A stretch of DNA of 5,440 nt from Pseudomonadota bacterium (lineage in GTDB: Bacteria; Pseudomonadota; Alphaproteobacteria; Rhizobiales; Rhizobiaceae): positions 1-5,440 of the forward strand of contig JAEYTV010000038.1 in NCBI GenBank assembly GCA_023433855.1, written 5' to 3'. The position numbers were made by a program, and so were the translations under genes. The notes under the pieces are model-generated. The model did not search any database, was not told the DNA's origin, and saw nothing but the letters and a program-made list of their open reading frames with translations. This document shows positions 1 to 5,440 of this stretch, piece by piece; position 1 is the stretch's first letter, and each line of letters begins with the position of its first letter.

Positions 1-151
1 GAAGGCACCTGGCAACAGAAGCCTTCACCTTCTCCCCTCAGTCGAATAATATGACCTTGAATCGGACGCACGAGTGGGGCTTTCCCGCGCGGGGCCGGCA
101 TGGCATAACGCGTCCAGTTGAAAGACGGAAATATTGGAAAGACAGGACCGT
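1..151. other. Non-coding leader region upstream of sspB
   Basis: No convincing gene is seen here. Short open stretches enter from the left edge in two + frames and stop at 47-49 and 52-54. They are too short to identify, although one could be the 3' end of an upstream gene. GAAGGC at 1-6 is an inverted match to GCCTTC at 21-26 (6-bp arms, 14-nt loop), with no following T-run. CCCGCGCGGG at 84-93 is a perfect 10-bp palindrome in GC-rich sequence. Its chance expectation in such DNA is not negligible, so no function is assigned. Confidence 0.6.
23..52 (+). promoter_or_regulatory. Weak candidate promoter for sspB
   Basis: CTTCAC at 23-28 differs by one base from the CTTGAC -35 element common in rhizobia. 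It is followed after 18 nt by the AT-rich TAATAT at 47-52 as a possible -10. This would start transcription near position 59 and give a leader of about 90 nt before the sspB ATG. The -10 matches the consensus only partly. It is the best pair found in the region and may not be the real promoter. Confidence 0.25.
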
Positions 152-664
152 ATGGCGCAGGATCACATCCGTTACGACATTCTCGCGCAGGACGCGCTGC
201 GCGGCGTCATCCGCAAGGTTTTGTCTGAGGTGTCAGCCACCGGCCGCCTCCCGGGTGATCATCATTTCTTCATCACCTTTCTCACCGGTGCGCCGGGCGT
301 CCGGATATCTCAGCACCTGAAGGCGAAATACCCCGAGCAGATGACGATCGTGGTTCAGCATCAGTTCTGGGACCTCAAGGTTAACGAAACGCAGTTCGAG
401 ATCGGCCTCTCCTTCTCCGACACCCCCGAACGGCTGGTCATCCCCTTCAACGCCATTCGCGGTTTCTACGACCCGTCCGTCAATTTCGAACTCGAGTTCG
501 AGGTGCCGCTCGCGGATGAAGAAGAGGATTCCTTGGCAGAAATCACTGCCATTCCCGTCGAACCCGTCGCCAAACCGGCCGAAGCCGAGACGCGTGTTCT
601 GACAGACGAAGAGAAGAAGCCGGGCTCGGTTGTCTCTCTCGACTCGTTCCGCAAGAAGCAATAG
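152..664 (+). CDS. sspB: SspB, ClpXP protease specificity-enhancing adaptor (alphaproteobacterial type)
   Basis: This 170-residue cytoplasmic protein is the SspB adaptor, which binds ssrA-tagged and some other substrates and tethers them to the ClpX unfoldase for degradation by ClpP. The folded domain covers about residues 5-119. It contains blocks I recognise as typical of alpha-type SspB: IRYDILAQDALRGVIRKVL near the start, HHFFITFLTGAPGVRIS at 37-53, HQFWDLKV at 70-77 and VIPFNAIRGFYDPSV at 96-110. An acidic, Ala/Pro-rich linker (about 120-158) follows, then a conserved-looking basic tail VVSLDSFRKKQ at 160-170, taken as the ClpX-docking peptide. ATG 152 was chosen because similar proteins begin near MxQDxIRYD and AGGA lies at 144-147. 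A TTG at 134 in the same frame would add only six residues. The next gene starts 14 nt downstream, so co-transcription is likely. Length and domain order look normal and intact. Confidence 0.96.
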   Translation: MAQDHIRYDILAQDALRGVIRKVLSEVSATGRLPGDHHFFITFLTGAPGVRISQHLKAKYPEQMTIVVQHQFWDLKVNETQFEIGLSFSDTPERLVIPFNAIRGFYDPSVNFELEFEVPLADEEEDSLAEITAIPVEPVAKPAEAETRVLTDEEKKPGSVVSLDSFRKKQ

Positions 665-678
665 CGGACGCGAAGTTC

Positions 679-882
679 ATGAGCGCCAAGATCATCAATC
701 TACGTCAGGTCCGCAAAGGTAGGACGCGGCTTGAAAGGGAAAGGGAGGCTGAGCAGAACCGCATCACGTTCGGCCGGACAAAGGCTGAGAAATCGCTGAC
801 GAGCGCGCGGAACGAAGCCGCGCAAAAGACGCTTGATCAGGGACGGCTGCAACGGCCGGTATCAGGCCAATCCGATGAATGA
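679..882 (+). CDS. DUF4169 family small basic protein
   Basis: This is a 67-residue, highly charged protein with no membrane segment or signal peptide, probably cytoplasmic. It matches the DUF4169 pattern as I know it: an N-terminal IINLRQVRK block (residues 5-13), an Arg/Glu-rich predicted helix, a central FGRTKAEK motif (about 31-38) and a second helix ending in a variable tail. The function of the family is unknown. It lies 14 nt after the sspB stop, with only a weak GAAG at 672-675 as a ribosome binding site, so translational coupling to sspB is plausible. The first residues resemble the C-terminal tail of SspB, which is discussed as a finding. The assignment to the family is fairly sure; any role in proteolysis is inference only. 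Confidence 0.88.
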   Translation: MSAKIINLRQVRKGRTRLEREREAEQNRITFGRTKAEKSLTSARNEAAQKTLDQGRLQRPVSGQSDE

Positions 883-899
883 GCCGTGAAGGCACAATC

Positions 900-915
900 T
901 TAACGCCGAGTTAAC
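900..915 (+). promoter_or_regulatory. Consensus CtrA-type binding site (TTAA-N7-TTAAC)
   Basis: The sequence TTAACGCCGAGTTAAC fits the full CtrA consensus TTAA-N7-TTAAC without mismatch, here with TTAA at 900-903 and TTAAC at 911-915. CtrA is the conserved alphaproteobacterial response regulator of cell cycle, motility and envelope genes. The box lies in an intergenic region and its right end is 19 nt upstream of the -35 element of the RHH gene. It can also be read as a 5-bp dyad (TTAAC-N5-GTTAA), so another dimeric regulator is possible. The match is seen directly; occupancy is inferred. Confidence 0.6.
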
Positions 916-933
916 CGATCCGCACTACCAACG

Positions 934-965
934 CTTGACGGCAGGTCTGCCGCGGTTTGTATAAC
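934..965 (+). promoter_or_regulatory. Sigma70-type promoter of the RHH gene
   Basis: CTTGACG at 934-940 contains both the rhizobial CTTGAC and the TTGAC core of the -35 element. TATAAC at 960-965 is a good -10, 19 nt after TTGACG; shifting the -10 to TGTATA (958-963) gives 17 nt. Transcription would start near 971-973, leaving about 27 nt of leader before GTG 999. The spacer is slightly long, a feature often seen at regulated promoters. The location in a short intergenic region before a gene with a strong Shine-Dalgarno sequence supports it. Confidence 0.6.
939..952. promoter_or_regulatory. 14-bp palindrome in the promoter spacer, candidate operator
   Basis: CGGCAG at 939-944 and CTGCCG at 947-952 are perfect inverted copies around a central GT. 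The palindrome sits between the -35 and -10 hexamers, overlapping the last bases of the -35, where a bound repressor would exclude RNA polymerase. The downstream gene encodes an RHH protein, and many RHH dimers autoregulate through short dyads. An alternative is a terminator for the sspB unit: as RNA it gives a 5-bp stem with a 4-nt loop and a weak TTTGT a few bases later. Confidence 0.45.
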
Positions 966-989
966 CCCGATCCTGTTCCCGAAAGTGCC

Positions 990-994
990 GGAGG
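990..994 (+). promoter_or_regulatory. Shine-Dalgarno GGAGG that sets the RHH start
   Basis: GGAGG lies 4 nt before GTG 999. It is the strongest ribosome binding site near this gene. It argues against the upstream in-frame TTG at 957, which falls inside the proposed -10 region and so would not be transcribed from that promoter. Confidence 0.7.
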
Positions 995-998
995 TTTC

Positions 999-1235
999 GT
1001 GATCCGCAAACATTCCGCGACTCTTCATGGCCATCGCACCAGTTTCTCCCTTGAAGACGAGTTCTGGCTTGAACTCAAGGGCATCGCTGCCGAGCGAAAC
1101 ATCAGCCTGGCCGGCCTCATCGCAGAGATCGATGATCAACGCTCCACGCAAAGCAATCTGTCGTCCGCGTTGAGGGTCCACGTGCTGCAATCGCTCAAAG
1201 CCGGATCAGCATCAGCCCCGTCCAAGCGGAAATAG
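999..1235 (+). CDS. Ribbon-helix-helix domain DNA-binding protein
   Basis: This small protein of 78 residues, read from GTG 999, resembles the predicted RHH DNA-binding proteins of alphaproteobacteria (the RHH_4/COG4321 type). The block HGHRTSFSLEDEFW (residues 10-23) is the strand plus start of the first helix, ELKGIAAERNISLAGLIAEID (24-44) gives the helices and turn, and NLSSALRVHVLQSL (53-66) is the conserved C-terminal helix. The tail is short, basic and probably disordered. The start is chosen from the GGAGG at 990-994 and from related proteins beginning MIRKHSATLHGHRTS; the longer reading from TTG 957 adds 14 unconserved residues. It should act as a dimer on DNA, but its targets are unknown. 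It has its own promoter 116 nt after the DUF4169 gene, with a CtrA-type box and a palindrome that suggest tight control. Confidence 0.9.
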   Translation: MIRKHSATLHGHRTSFSLEDEFWLELKGIAAERNISLAGLIAEIDDQRSTQSNLSSALRVHVLQSLKAGSASAPSKRK

Positions 1236-1255
1236 CCGCAAGCTCCAGATCCAGT

Positions 1256-4200
1256 TCAGGGCTGGACCCCCGGCAGCGTTGTTGGCGGTTCCACCGATGG
1301 CACCACCGGCAAGTCCGGCTGCAGGACCTCGTCTGTCGGCGGAAGAACGAAGGGTCGGGGTCCCGCGCTTCGCGATCGTTCGGCTTCGTCATTGACGCGC
1401 GCTGCGGCCTCAGCCGCCTGCCTCTGCCGCTCGGCCGCCAAAGCTTCGCGACGCGCCCGCTCTTCGGCCTCCGTCTTCTCGCGCAGGGCTTTCCTTTCCG
1501 AGGCTCGGTGCGCGTAAAGTGCCGCCTCCCGCCTCAGGCGCTGCTTCTCCATCACGCTTGCCTGGAGAGCCTCAACCCGACGCCTTTCCTGCTCAAAGGC
1601 GCGTTGTGACAGGAAATTGGTCATGGCACCGATGTCGGTGGCTTGCCGGGGCTCTGAGAGCTTGCCCGAGAAGCCGAGCCGGACGGTTGGGTCGCCGCCG
1701 GGCGGCCCCTCTTCTCCGGCATCGTAGGTGATCGCCAGATCGGCAGTCATGCGGTCGTCGATGCTGCTGAAACGCCCCTCGCCCGAGAGCTTCGTGCTCC
1801 CCACCGCCGCAGCGATATTCTGGGCGCGCGCCTCGCCGGCGGTGATCGTCAACGGGATGGTCAGGTCGCCTATTTCTGCGATCCCCTCGTGCAGGAGGGC
1901 AGTCACCAGCGGGAACACCGCCTCCTCCGTGACGTCACCTTCGAGCTGGTCCACCTCGGCCATCAGCGGCGTCAACGCATGAAGATTGAGACCGTCTATC
2001 ACGAGCCCTTTCACCCGCAGCTCGGCCGACCCACTTGCACCCGCCAGCAGCTCACGCATGTTCGTGCCGGTTGACTCGACGGAAGCATCGAGCGCCAGGC
2101 GGCCCGTCGCTACGGGCCGCTCATCATGCTGCCAGACAAGTTGCGACAGATCCGCATCTCGCGCATCGAGACGCAGCTGCAGAAGGCCGGTGCCGTCGCC
2201 ATTCGACATCATCAGCCGGCCTGCAACCTTGCCGTCACGCCATTTACCTGACCCGTTCTCAACGACGATGCCGCCGCCTCGGTGGGTGACGGTCGCCGAG
2301 AAATCGGTGATCTCGCCAAGCTGGCCCGCGCGGAATTTCCCGGCGTGCAGGTCAACTGCCAGGTCGAGATTGCTGAAGATGGGCGGAGCGAAGGGCACCG
2401 ATGACAGCGCGCCGGTTTCCGGCGTCTCCCACCGCCCGAACACCGCTTCGGCAAGCCAGTCGAGATCGACGGTATCGACCCTGAACGATCCGGCAGCTGG
2501 CAACCCGGGAGCGCTCCTGTCGAAGGTAAGATCTCCCGCGAAGTTGTTGCCTGCCGCCGTCGCTGAGAGACCCAGGAGTTTGATCTCACCAGCGGTCATC
2601 GAAACATCGGCGCCAAGCCTGACCGGCAGGCCGGTCCCGAATTGCGGCATGCCGATTCCGTTCATCAGGAGGTAAGGCTCCAGATCATCGCTCCGCAACG
2701 TCAGGTGGCCCGTACCCTGGCCGAAGCTCTGTTCCCCGATATTCACGTTACCGCTCAGGGAGAACGAGGTCTTTCCGGTGTCGAACACGATTGCCGTCTC
2801 GGCGATTCCCTCGGAGATCCGGGGGACGGAAACGGTGAGGCGGCCTGCGCCATCGCCCTCGAAAGGCAAGGGATCCAGGCCTGCCTGCCCAAGCAGTATC
2901 CTCGAATCCGGATTTCCCATGGCCAGTTCGAACTTCATCTCGTCTTTGCCCGTCAGGTCGAACAGGCGCGGCAGTTGCAGGTCGGCCTCAACGGTGCTGC
3001 CGTTCGAACTGCCTTGGACGGCGATCTCAAGGCCCGCCGTGTCACCGCCGATTTCCAGGTTGGCGGTGAGCTCCGTATTGGCGAACCACGAACCATTGCT
3101 GGCGAGCCGTTCGAGCGCGGGATGTCGAGGGAGGCGCTCGCGCAGCATTGCGAAGAATCCGGATGGATCGCCTGAACGCAGGCGCAAGGTCGCCGTGCCC
3201 GCATAGGAAAGCAGGGAGCCCTCCACCTTTCCGCTCGCCGAGAGGCTCGCGCCGTTGATGTCGCCAATCGTCAGCCTCTCCAGCGACAGCACGCCCCCTG
3301 CCGTCGTGAATGTGGTATCGACCCGGTCCGCTGCGACTCCGAAGGCCGTGAGCCTATCCGCCTTCAGCGTCGCGGCGACCTGATGATCCAGCACGTCGTC
3401 TCCCGCATCATCGCCTGTCATGAGGGAGGCCAGCGCCCGCATTGCGTCGATATCGATCTCGTTGCCCGCCAGGTTGACGGATAGTTTCGGCCTCTCCCCC
3501 TGCAGTGACTGGCGCTCCACACGGCCCTTGAGGATCGCCGCGCCCATTGCGACTTCGAAATCATCGAAGCGCTGGAGATCTGGCGTGAGATTCACCTTGG
3601 CCGAGAAGCCTGCCGTGCCGAGCTGGCGAATCTCCGGCGCCACCTGACCCGACAGCCAATCCGCCAGTCCCGAAGGCTGGCTTGACGCCACAAGCATATC
3701 CCCGACGAAGGAAACACGGTCCTTAAGGACAAGATTGCCGTTAGCCTCCAGTCGGGTGCGTCCGGGAAGCGTCGCCACGACATTGTCGACCGCCCAGCCC
3801 CTGCCCGCTGGCCGGACATCGAGCTTGACGTCCCGGATCGTGGTGTCATTGGCGACGATCGCCGGAAGCCGCAAGCTCGCGCGGCCCGGCACCTGCGGAA
3901 TCGGGATGGAAGCGACCATCTGGATGAAGTTGTCGATGCGGCGCCTTGCCGAGGCGAGCGGGTCGCGGCCCGTTTTCGCGCTGGTGCCCTCTCCCATCTG
4001 ATTGACATCGATCTGCTGCCCGTCAGCTGTCAGAAGAAACTCCGGATGCTGCCCCGTGTCCAATGTTCCTTCACCCGTCACCACATAAGGGTTATCGGGC
4101 GCGCCGATCTCCACTCGATATTGCGGGATACGGATGCGATCGTTTGTCAGCTCAAACTGCCCCTTCACCCGGGGACCGGGGGTCGGAGCTTCCACAGGTT

Positions 4201-4957
4201 CGCTTTCGTCTTCCTCCTGCAGCGTCTCAAGCGCGAACTCGCCGGCATAGGACGGCTTGTTGTCAGCCAGCGTAACCGCGCCGTCGAGGTTGAGCGCGAC
4301 GGGATAACGATCGGGCCAAAGCCGCAGGCGCAACGGCATCCGACTGGTCTCAGCCTCCGCCGCTCCGCTCGACAGGGCAAACCGGGCCTTGTAACCGTCA
4401 AGAGTAGCGTTGCCCTCGCCCCGCCAGGGCCCCTGAAGCGAATCGGCTGAAAACTCTCCGGAAAGACCGGCGAGACGTCGCGAGCGTCCGGATTGCTCAT
4501 CGACGAAGTCGATCACGCCATCGCTGACATGCACATCTTCTATGACCACGTGCCGCGCGGCGATGCCGGCACGGCTCCCGCGCATCCAGTCGAGCGTCCC
4601 ATCCCGCAGAACCCGAACACGGGCACGCGGCTCCTCTATGCGCATGTCAAAGATGCGGACTTCGCCGGATAAGAACGGTGCGAGTTCCATATCCATGGAG
4701 AAACGTGCCACCTGAACCTGCGGCTGTCCATCGGTATCGGAGCCAACCCTGACATCGTGCAGGGTAACCGACGGAAAGGGCAGGATGCGCGCATCAACTG
4801 CCCCGTGGACCGAAACCTTCTTTCCGAGCGCACGGCTTGCCTGCTCCTCGAATCCCACTCGGAAATTCGACCAGTCGACAAAAAGTGGAGCGACGAGCGC
4901 CGCAAACAACGCCACGACGACCAAACCACCCAGGGCCAACAGAATACGTCCAACCAC
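1256..4957 (-). CDS. AsmA family protein, large periplasmic envelope protein
   Basis: This 1233-residue protein belongs to the AsmA family, relatives of E. coli AsmA, YhdP and TamB that act in outer-membrane homeostasis and probably in phospholipid movement between the membranes. One hydrophobic segment at residues 4-27 anchors it in the inner membrane; VDWSNFR and the block QASRALGKKVSVHGAVDARI (39-58) are the usual start of the AsmA N-terminal domain. A long beta-rich periplasmic part follows, and an AsmA C-terminal domain at about 950-1115. The end is unusual: an Arg/Glu/Ala-rich, probably coiled-coil stretch (about 1120-1196), then a Pro-rich tail. It is about twice the length of E. coli AsmA (617 aa), which I believe is usual for rhizobia. 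Start GTG 4957 is supported by AAGGAG 7 nt upstream. It is convergent with the RHH gene, 20 nt apart, and lies 67 nt after the FAD oxidase gene. The substrate is unknown. Confidence 0.93.
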   Translation of the reverse strand: MVGRILLALGGLVVVALFAALVAPLFVDWSNFRVGFEEQASRALGKKVSVHGAVDARILPFPSVTLHDVRVGSDTDGQPQVQVARFSMDMELAPFLSGEVRIFDMRIEEPRARVRVLRDGTLDWMRGSRAGIAARHVVIEDVHVSDGVIDFVDEQSGRSRRLAGLSGEFSADSLQGPWRGEGNATLDGYKARFALSSGAAEAETSRMPLRLRLWPDRYPVALNLDGAVTLADNKPSYAGEFALETLQEEDESEPVEAPTPGPRVKGQFELTNDRIRIPQYRVEIGAPDNPYVVTGEGTLDTGQHPEFLLTADGQQIDVNQMGEGTSAKTGRDPLASARRRIDNFIQMVASIPIPQVPGRASLRLPAIVANDTTIRDVKLDVRPAGRGWAVDNVVATLPGRTRLEANGNLVLKDRVSFVGDMLVASSQPSGLADWLSGQVAPEIRQLGTAGFSAKVNLTPDLQRFDDFEVAMGAAILKGRVERQSLQGERPKLSVNLAGNEIDIDAMRALASLMTGDDAGDDVLDHQVAATLKADRLTAFGVAADRVDTTFTTAGGVLSLERLTIGDINGASLSASGKVEGSLLSYAGTATLRLRSGDPSGFFAMLRERLPRHPALERLASNGSWFANTELTANLEIGGDTAGLEIAVQGSSNGSTVEADLQLPRLFDLTGKDEMKFELAMGNPDSRILLGQAGLDPLPFEGDGAGRLTVSVPRISEGIAETAIVFDTGKTSFSLSGNVNIGEQSFGQGTGHLTLRSDDLEPYLLMNGIGMPQFGTGLPVRLGADVSMTAGEIKLLGLSATAAGNNFAGDLTFDRSAPGLPAAGSFRVDTVDLDWLAEAVFGRWETPETGALSSVPFAPPIFSNLDLAVDLHAGKFRAGQLGEITDFSATVTHRGGGIVVENGSGKWRDGKVAGRLMMSNGDGTGLLQLRLDARDADLSQLVWQHDERPVATGRLALDASVESTGTNMRELLAGASGSAELRVKGLVIDGLNLHALTPLMAEVDQLEGDVTEEAVFPLVTALLHEGIAEIGDLTIPLTITAGEARAQNIAAAVGSTKLSGEGRFSSIDDRMTADLAITYDAGEEGPPGGDPTVRLGFSGKLSEPRQATDIGAMTNFLSQRAFEQERRRVEALQASVMEKQRLRREAALYAHRASERKALREKTEAEERARREALAAERQRQAAEAAARVNDEAERSRSAGPRPFVLPPTDEVLQPDLPVVPSVEPPTTLPGVQP

Positions 4958-4964
4958 CGCAGCT

Positions 4965-4970
4965 CTCCTT
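4965..4970 (-). promoter_or_regulatory. Shine-Dalgarno AAGGAG of the AsmA gene
   Basis: Read on the minus strand, AAGGAG ends 7 nt before the GTG at 4957. This near-ideal site and spacing fix the start although the codon is not ATG. The membrane anchor begins three residues later, as expected for this family. Confidence 0.8.
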
Positions 4971-4980
4971 GCTACAAGGG

Positions 4981-5009
4981 TAAGTCCGCTGCGGCGGCAG
5001 ACAAGTCAA
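4981..5009 (-). promoter_or_regulatory. Weak candidate promoter or hairpin before the AsmA gene
   Basis: On the minus strand TTGACT (5009-5004) is a good -35, but the hexamer 17 nt later, GACTTA (4986-4981), is a poor -10. The same stretch (5002-4984) can fold as RNA into an imperfect hairpin of about six pairs including one G-U, with no T-run after it. The AsmA gene may therefore have its own weak promoter, or be read through from the FAD oxidase gene. Confidence 0.25.
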
Positions 5010-5024
5010 CCCTGTGTGACAGCC

Positions 5025-5440
5025 TCATTCCATGCTCCTGAAAAGCTTGCCCGGATTGAATATGTTATCTGGATCAAGGCTTTCCTTGATCGTCCTCATG
5101 AAATCCACTGCGTCTCCCAGCTCTTCCCTGAGGAAGGCCATCTTTCCTTGACCAATTCCGTGCTCGCCCGTGCAAGTCCCGTCCATGTCAAGTGCCCGGC
5201 GATTGAGCCGCCCGATGAAGGCCTCGACCTTCGCGACGGAGGCGTCGTGTTTGCCGTCAAACAGGACCAGGACGTGGAAATTGCCGTCCCCGGCGTGACC
5301 CACGATTGGCGCGAGCAGTCCCTGTTCCGCGATGTCGGCCTGGGTTTGGACTACACATTCCGCAAGCCGCGAGATCGGAACACAGACGTCGGTCGAGAGC
5401 CCGTCCAGATCAGGTGCAAGAGCCCGGCTCGCCCAGTAGG
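5025..5440 (-). CDS. FAD-linked oxidase C-terminal part (D-lactate dehydrogenase / GlcD family), cut by the window edge
   Basis: The last 137 residues of a protein that continues beyond position 5440 are visible. They match the C-terminal domain of FAD-binding type-4 oxidoreductases, which include cytochrome-linked D-lactate dehydrogenase, glycolate oxidase GlcD and D-2-hydroxyglutarate dehydrogenase. These oxidise 2-hydroxy acids and pass electrons to the respiratory chain or a carrier. Seen here are STDVCVP (visible residues 15-21), VGHAGDGNFH (46-55), GTCTGEHGIGQGK from about 88, and an ending near LDPDNIFNPGKLF. In the family the two His of HAGDGNFH and the Glu of GEHGIG bind a metal, and the next His is catalytic; all four are present, so this end looks functional. 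D-lactate dehydrogenase is my first guess because of STDVCVP, but the substrate cannot be fixed from this part. An apparent start at 5303 is a GTG valine codon inside the HAGDGN block, not a true start. Confidence 0.92.
   Translation of the reverse strand, partial: YWASRALAPDLDGLSTDVCVPISRLAECVVQTQADIAEQGLLAPIVGHAGDGNFHVLVLFDGKHDASVAKVEAFIGRLNRRALDMDGTCTGEHGIGQGKMAFLREELGDAVDFMRTIKESLDPDNIFNPGKLFRSME

Noticed and set aside
1..26. GAAGGC/GCCTTC inverted repeat as terminator of an upstream gene
   Set aside because: It has a six-base stem, a 14-nt loop and no T-run; the left side is cut by the window, so it cannot be judged.
84..93. CCCGCGCGGG palindrome upstream of sspB
   Set aside because: It is short and made only of G and C in GC-rich DNA, with no nearby promoter element to give it meaning.
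134..151. TTG 134 as the start of sspB
   Set aside because: It would add six residues (MERQDR) not expected in the family; ATG 152 fits the usual SspB start.
233..661. 142-aa open frame on the - strand
   Set aside because: It is antisense to sspB, whose own frame encodes a clear conserved protein.
900..1190. 96-aa open frame on the - strand
   Set aside because: It is antisense to the RHH gene and its promoter; the composition is unconvincing and the + strand product is recognisable.
1986..2675. 229-aa open frame on the + strand
   Set aside because: It lies antisense within the AsmA gene, is rich in Arg, Ser and Pro as expected from the opposite strand of GC-rich coding DNA, and shows no recognisable domain.
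2642..3175. 177-aa open frame on the + strand
   Set aside because: It is a shadow of the AsmA coding sequence on the opposite strand, without family features or a clear ribosome binding site.

Overview
The window (5440 bp, GC-rich) looks like ordinary chromosome of an alphaproteobacterium of the order Rhizobiales (Hyphomicrobiales), probably a relative of Rhizobium, Ensifer or the Phyllobacteriaceae. This rests on the alpha-type SspB adaptor, the DUF4169 and ribbon-helix-helix small proteins that accompany it in this order, and a very long (about 1230 aa) AsmA-family protein with a rhizobial N-terminus. No mobile element, CRISPR array, tRNA, rRNA or phage gene was seen.

Layout: positions 1-151 are a leader region with no convincing gene. 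On the + strand follow sspB (152-664), the ClpXP adaptor, and 14 nt later a 67-aa DUF4169 protein (679-882); these two probably form one transcription unit. A 116-nt intergenic region (883-998) is unusually rich in signals: a perfect CtrA-type box, a -35/-10 pair, a 14-bp near-perfect palindrome between the two hexamers, and a strong Shine-Dalgarno sequence. It precedes a 78-aa ribbon-helix-helix (RHH) DNA-binding protein, best started at GTG 999 (999-1235). Only 20 nt further on, the RHH gene meets the convergent end of a 3.7-kb minus-strand gene for an AsmA-family envelope protein (1256-4957), which has one N-terminal membrane anchor, a long periplasmic part and a charged coiled-coil plus proline-rich tail. 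Upstream of it on the same strand is the 3' end of an FAD-linked oxidase of the D-lactate dehydrogenase/glycolate oxidase GlcD family (5025 to beyond the window end at 5440).

How the parts may relate: SspB delivers substrates to ClpXP, and in alphaproteobacteria ClpXP also degrades the cell-cycle regulator CtrA. A consensus CtrA site in front of the RHH gene would put that small regulator under cell-cycle control. The palindrome in its promoter is a candidate operator for the RHH protein itself or another dimeric regulator. The DUF4169 protein begins with a short motif resembling the presumed ClpX-binding tail of SspB, which suggests, speculatively, that it too touches the ClpX system. The AsmA gene and the FAD oxidase are probably a separate unit concerned with envelope lipid homeostasis and respiratory hydroxy-acid oxidation; nothing in the sequence links their functions.
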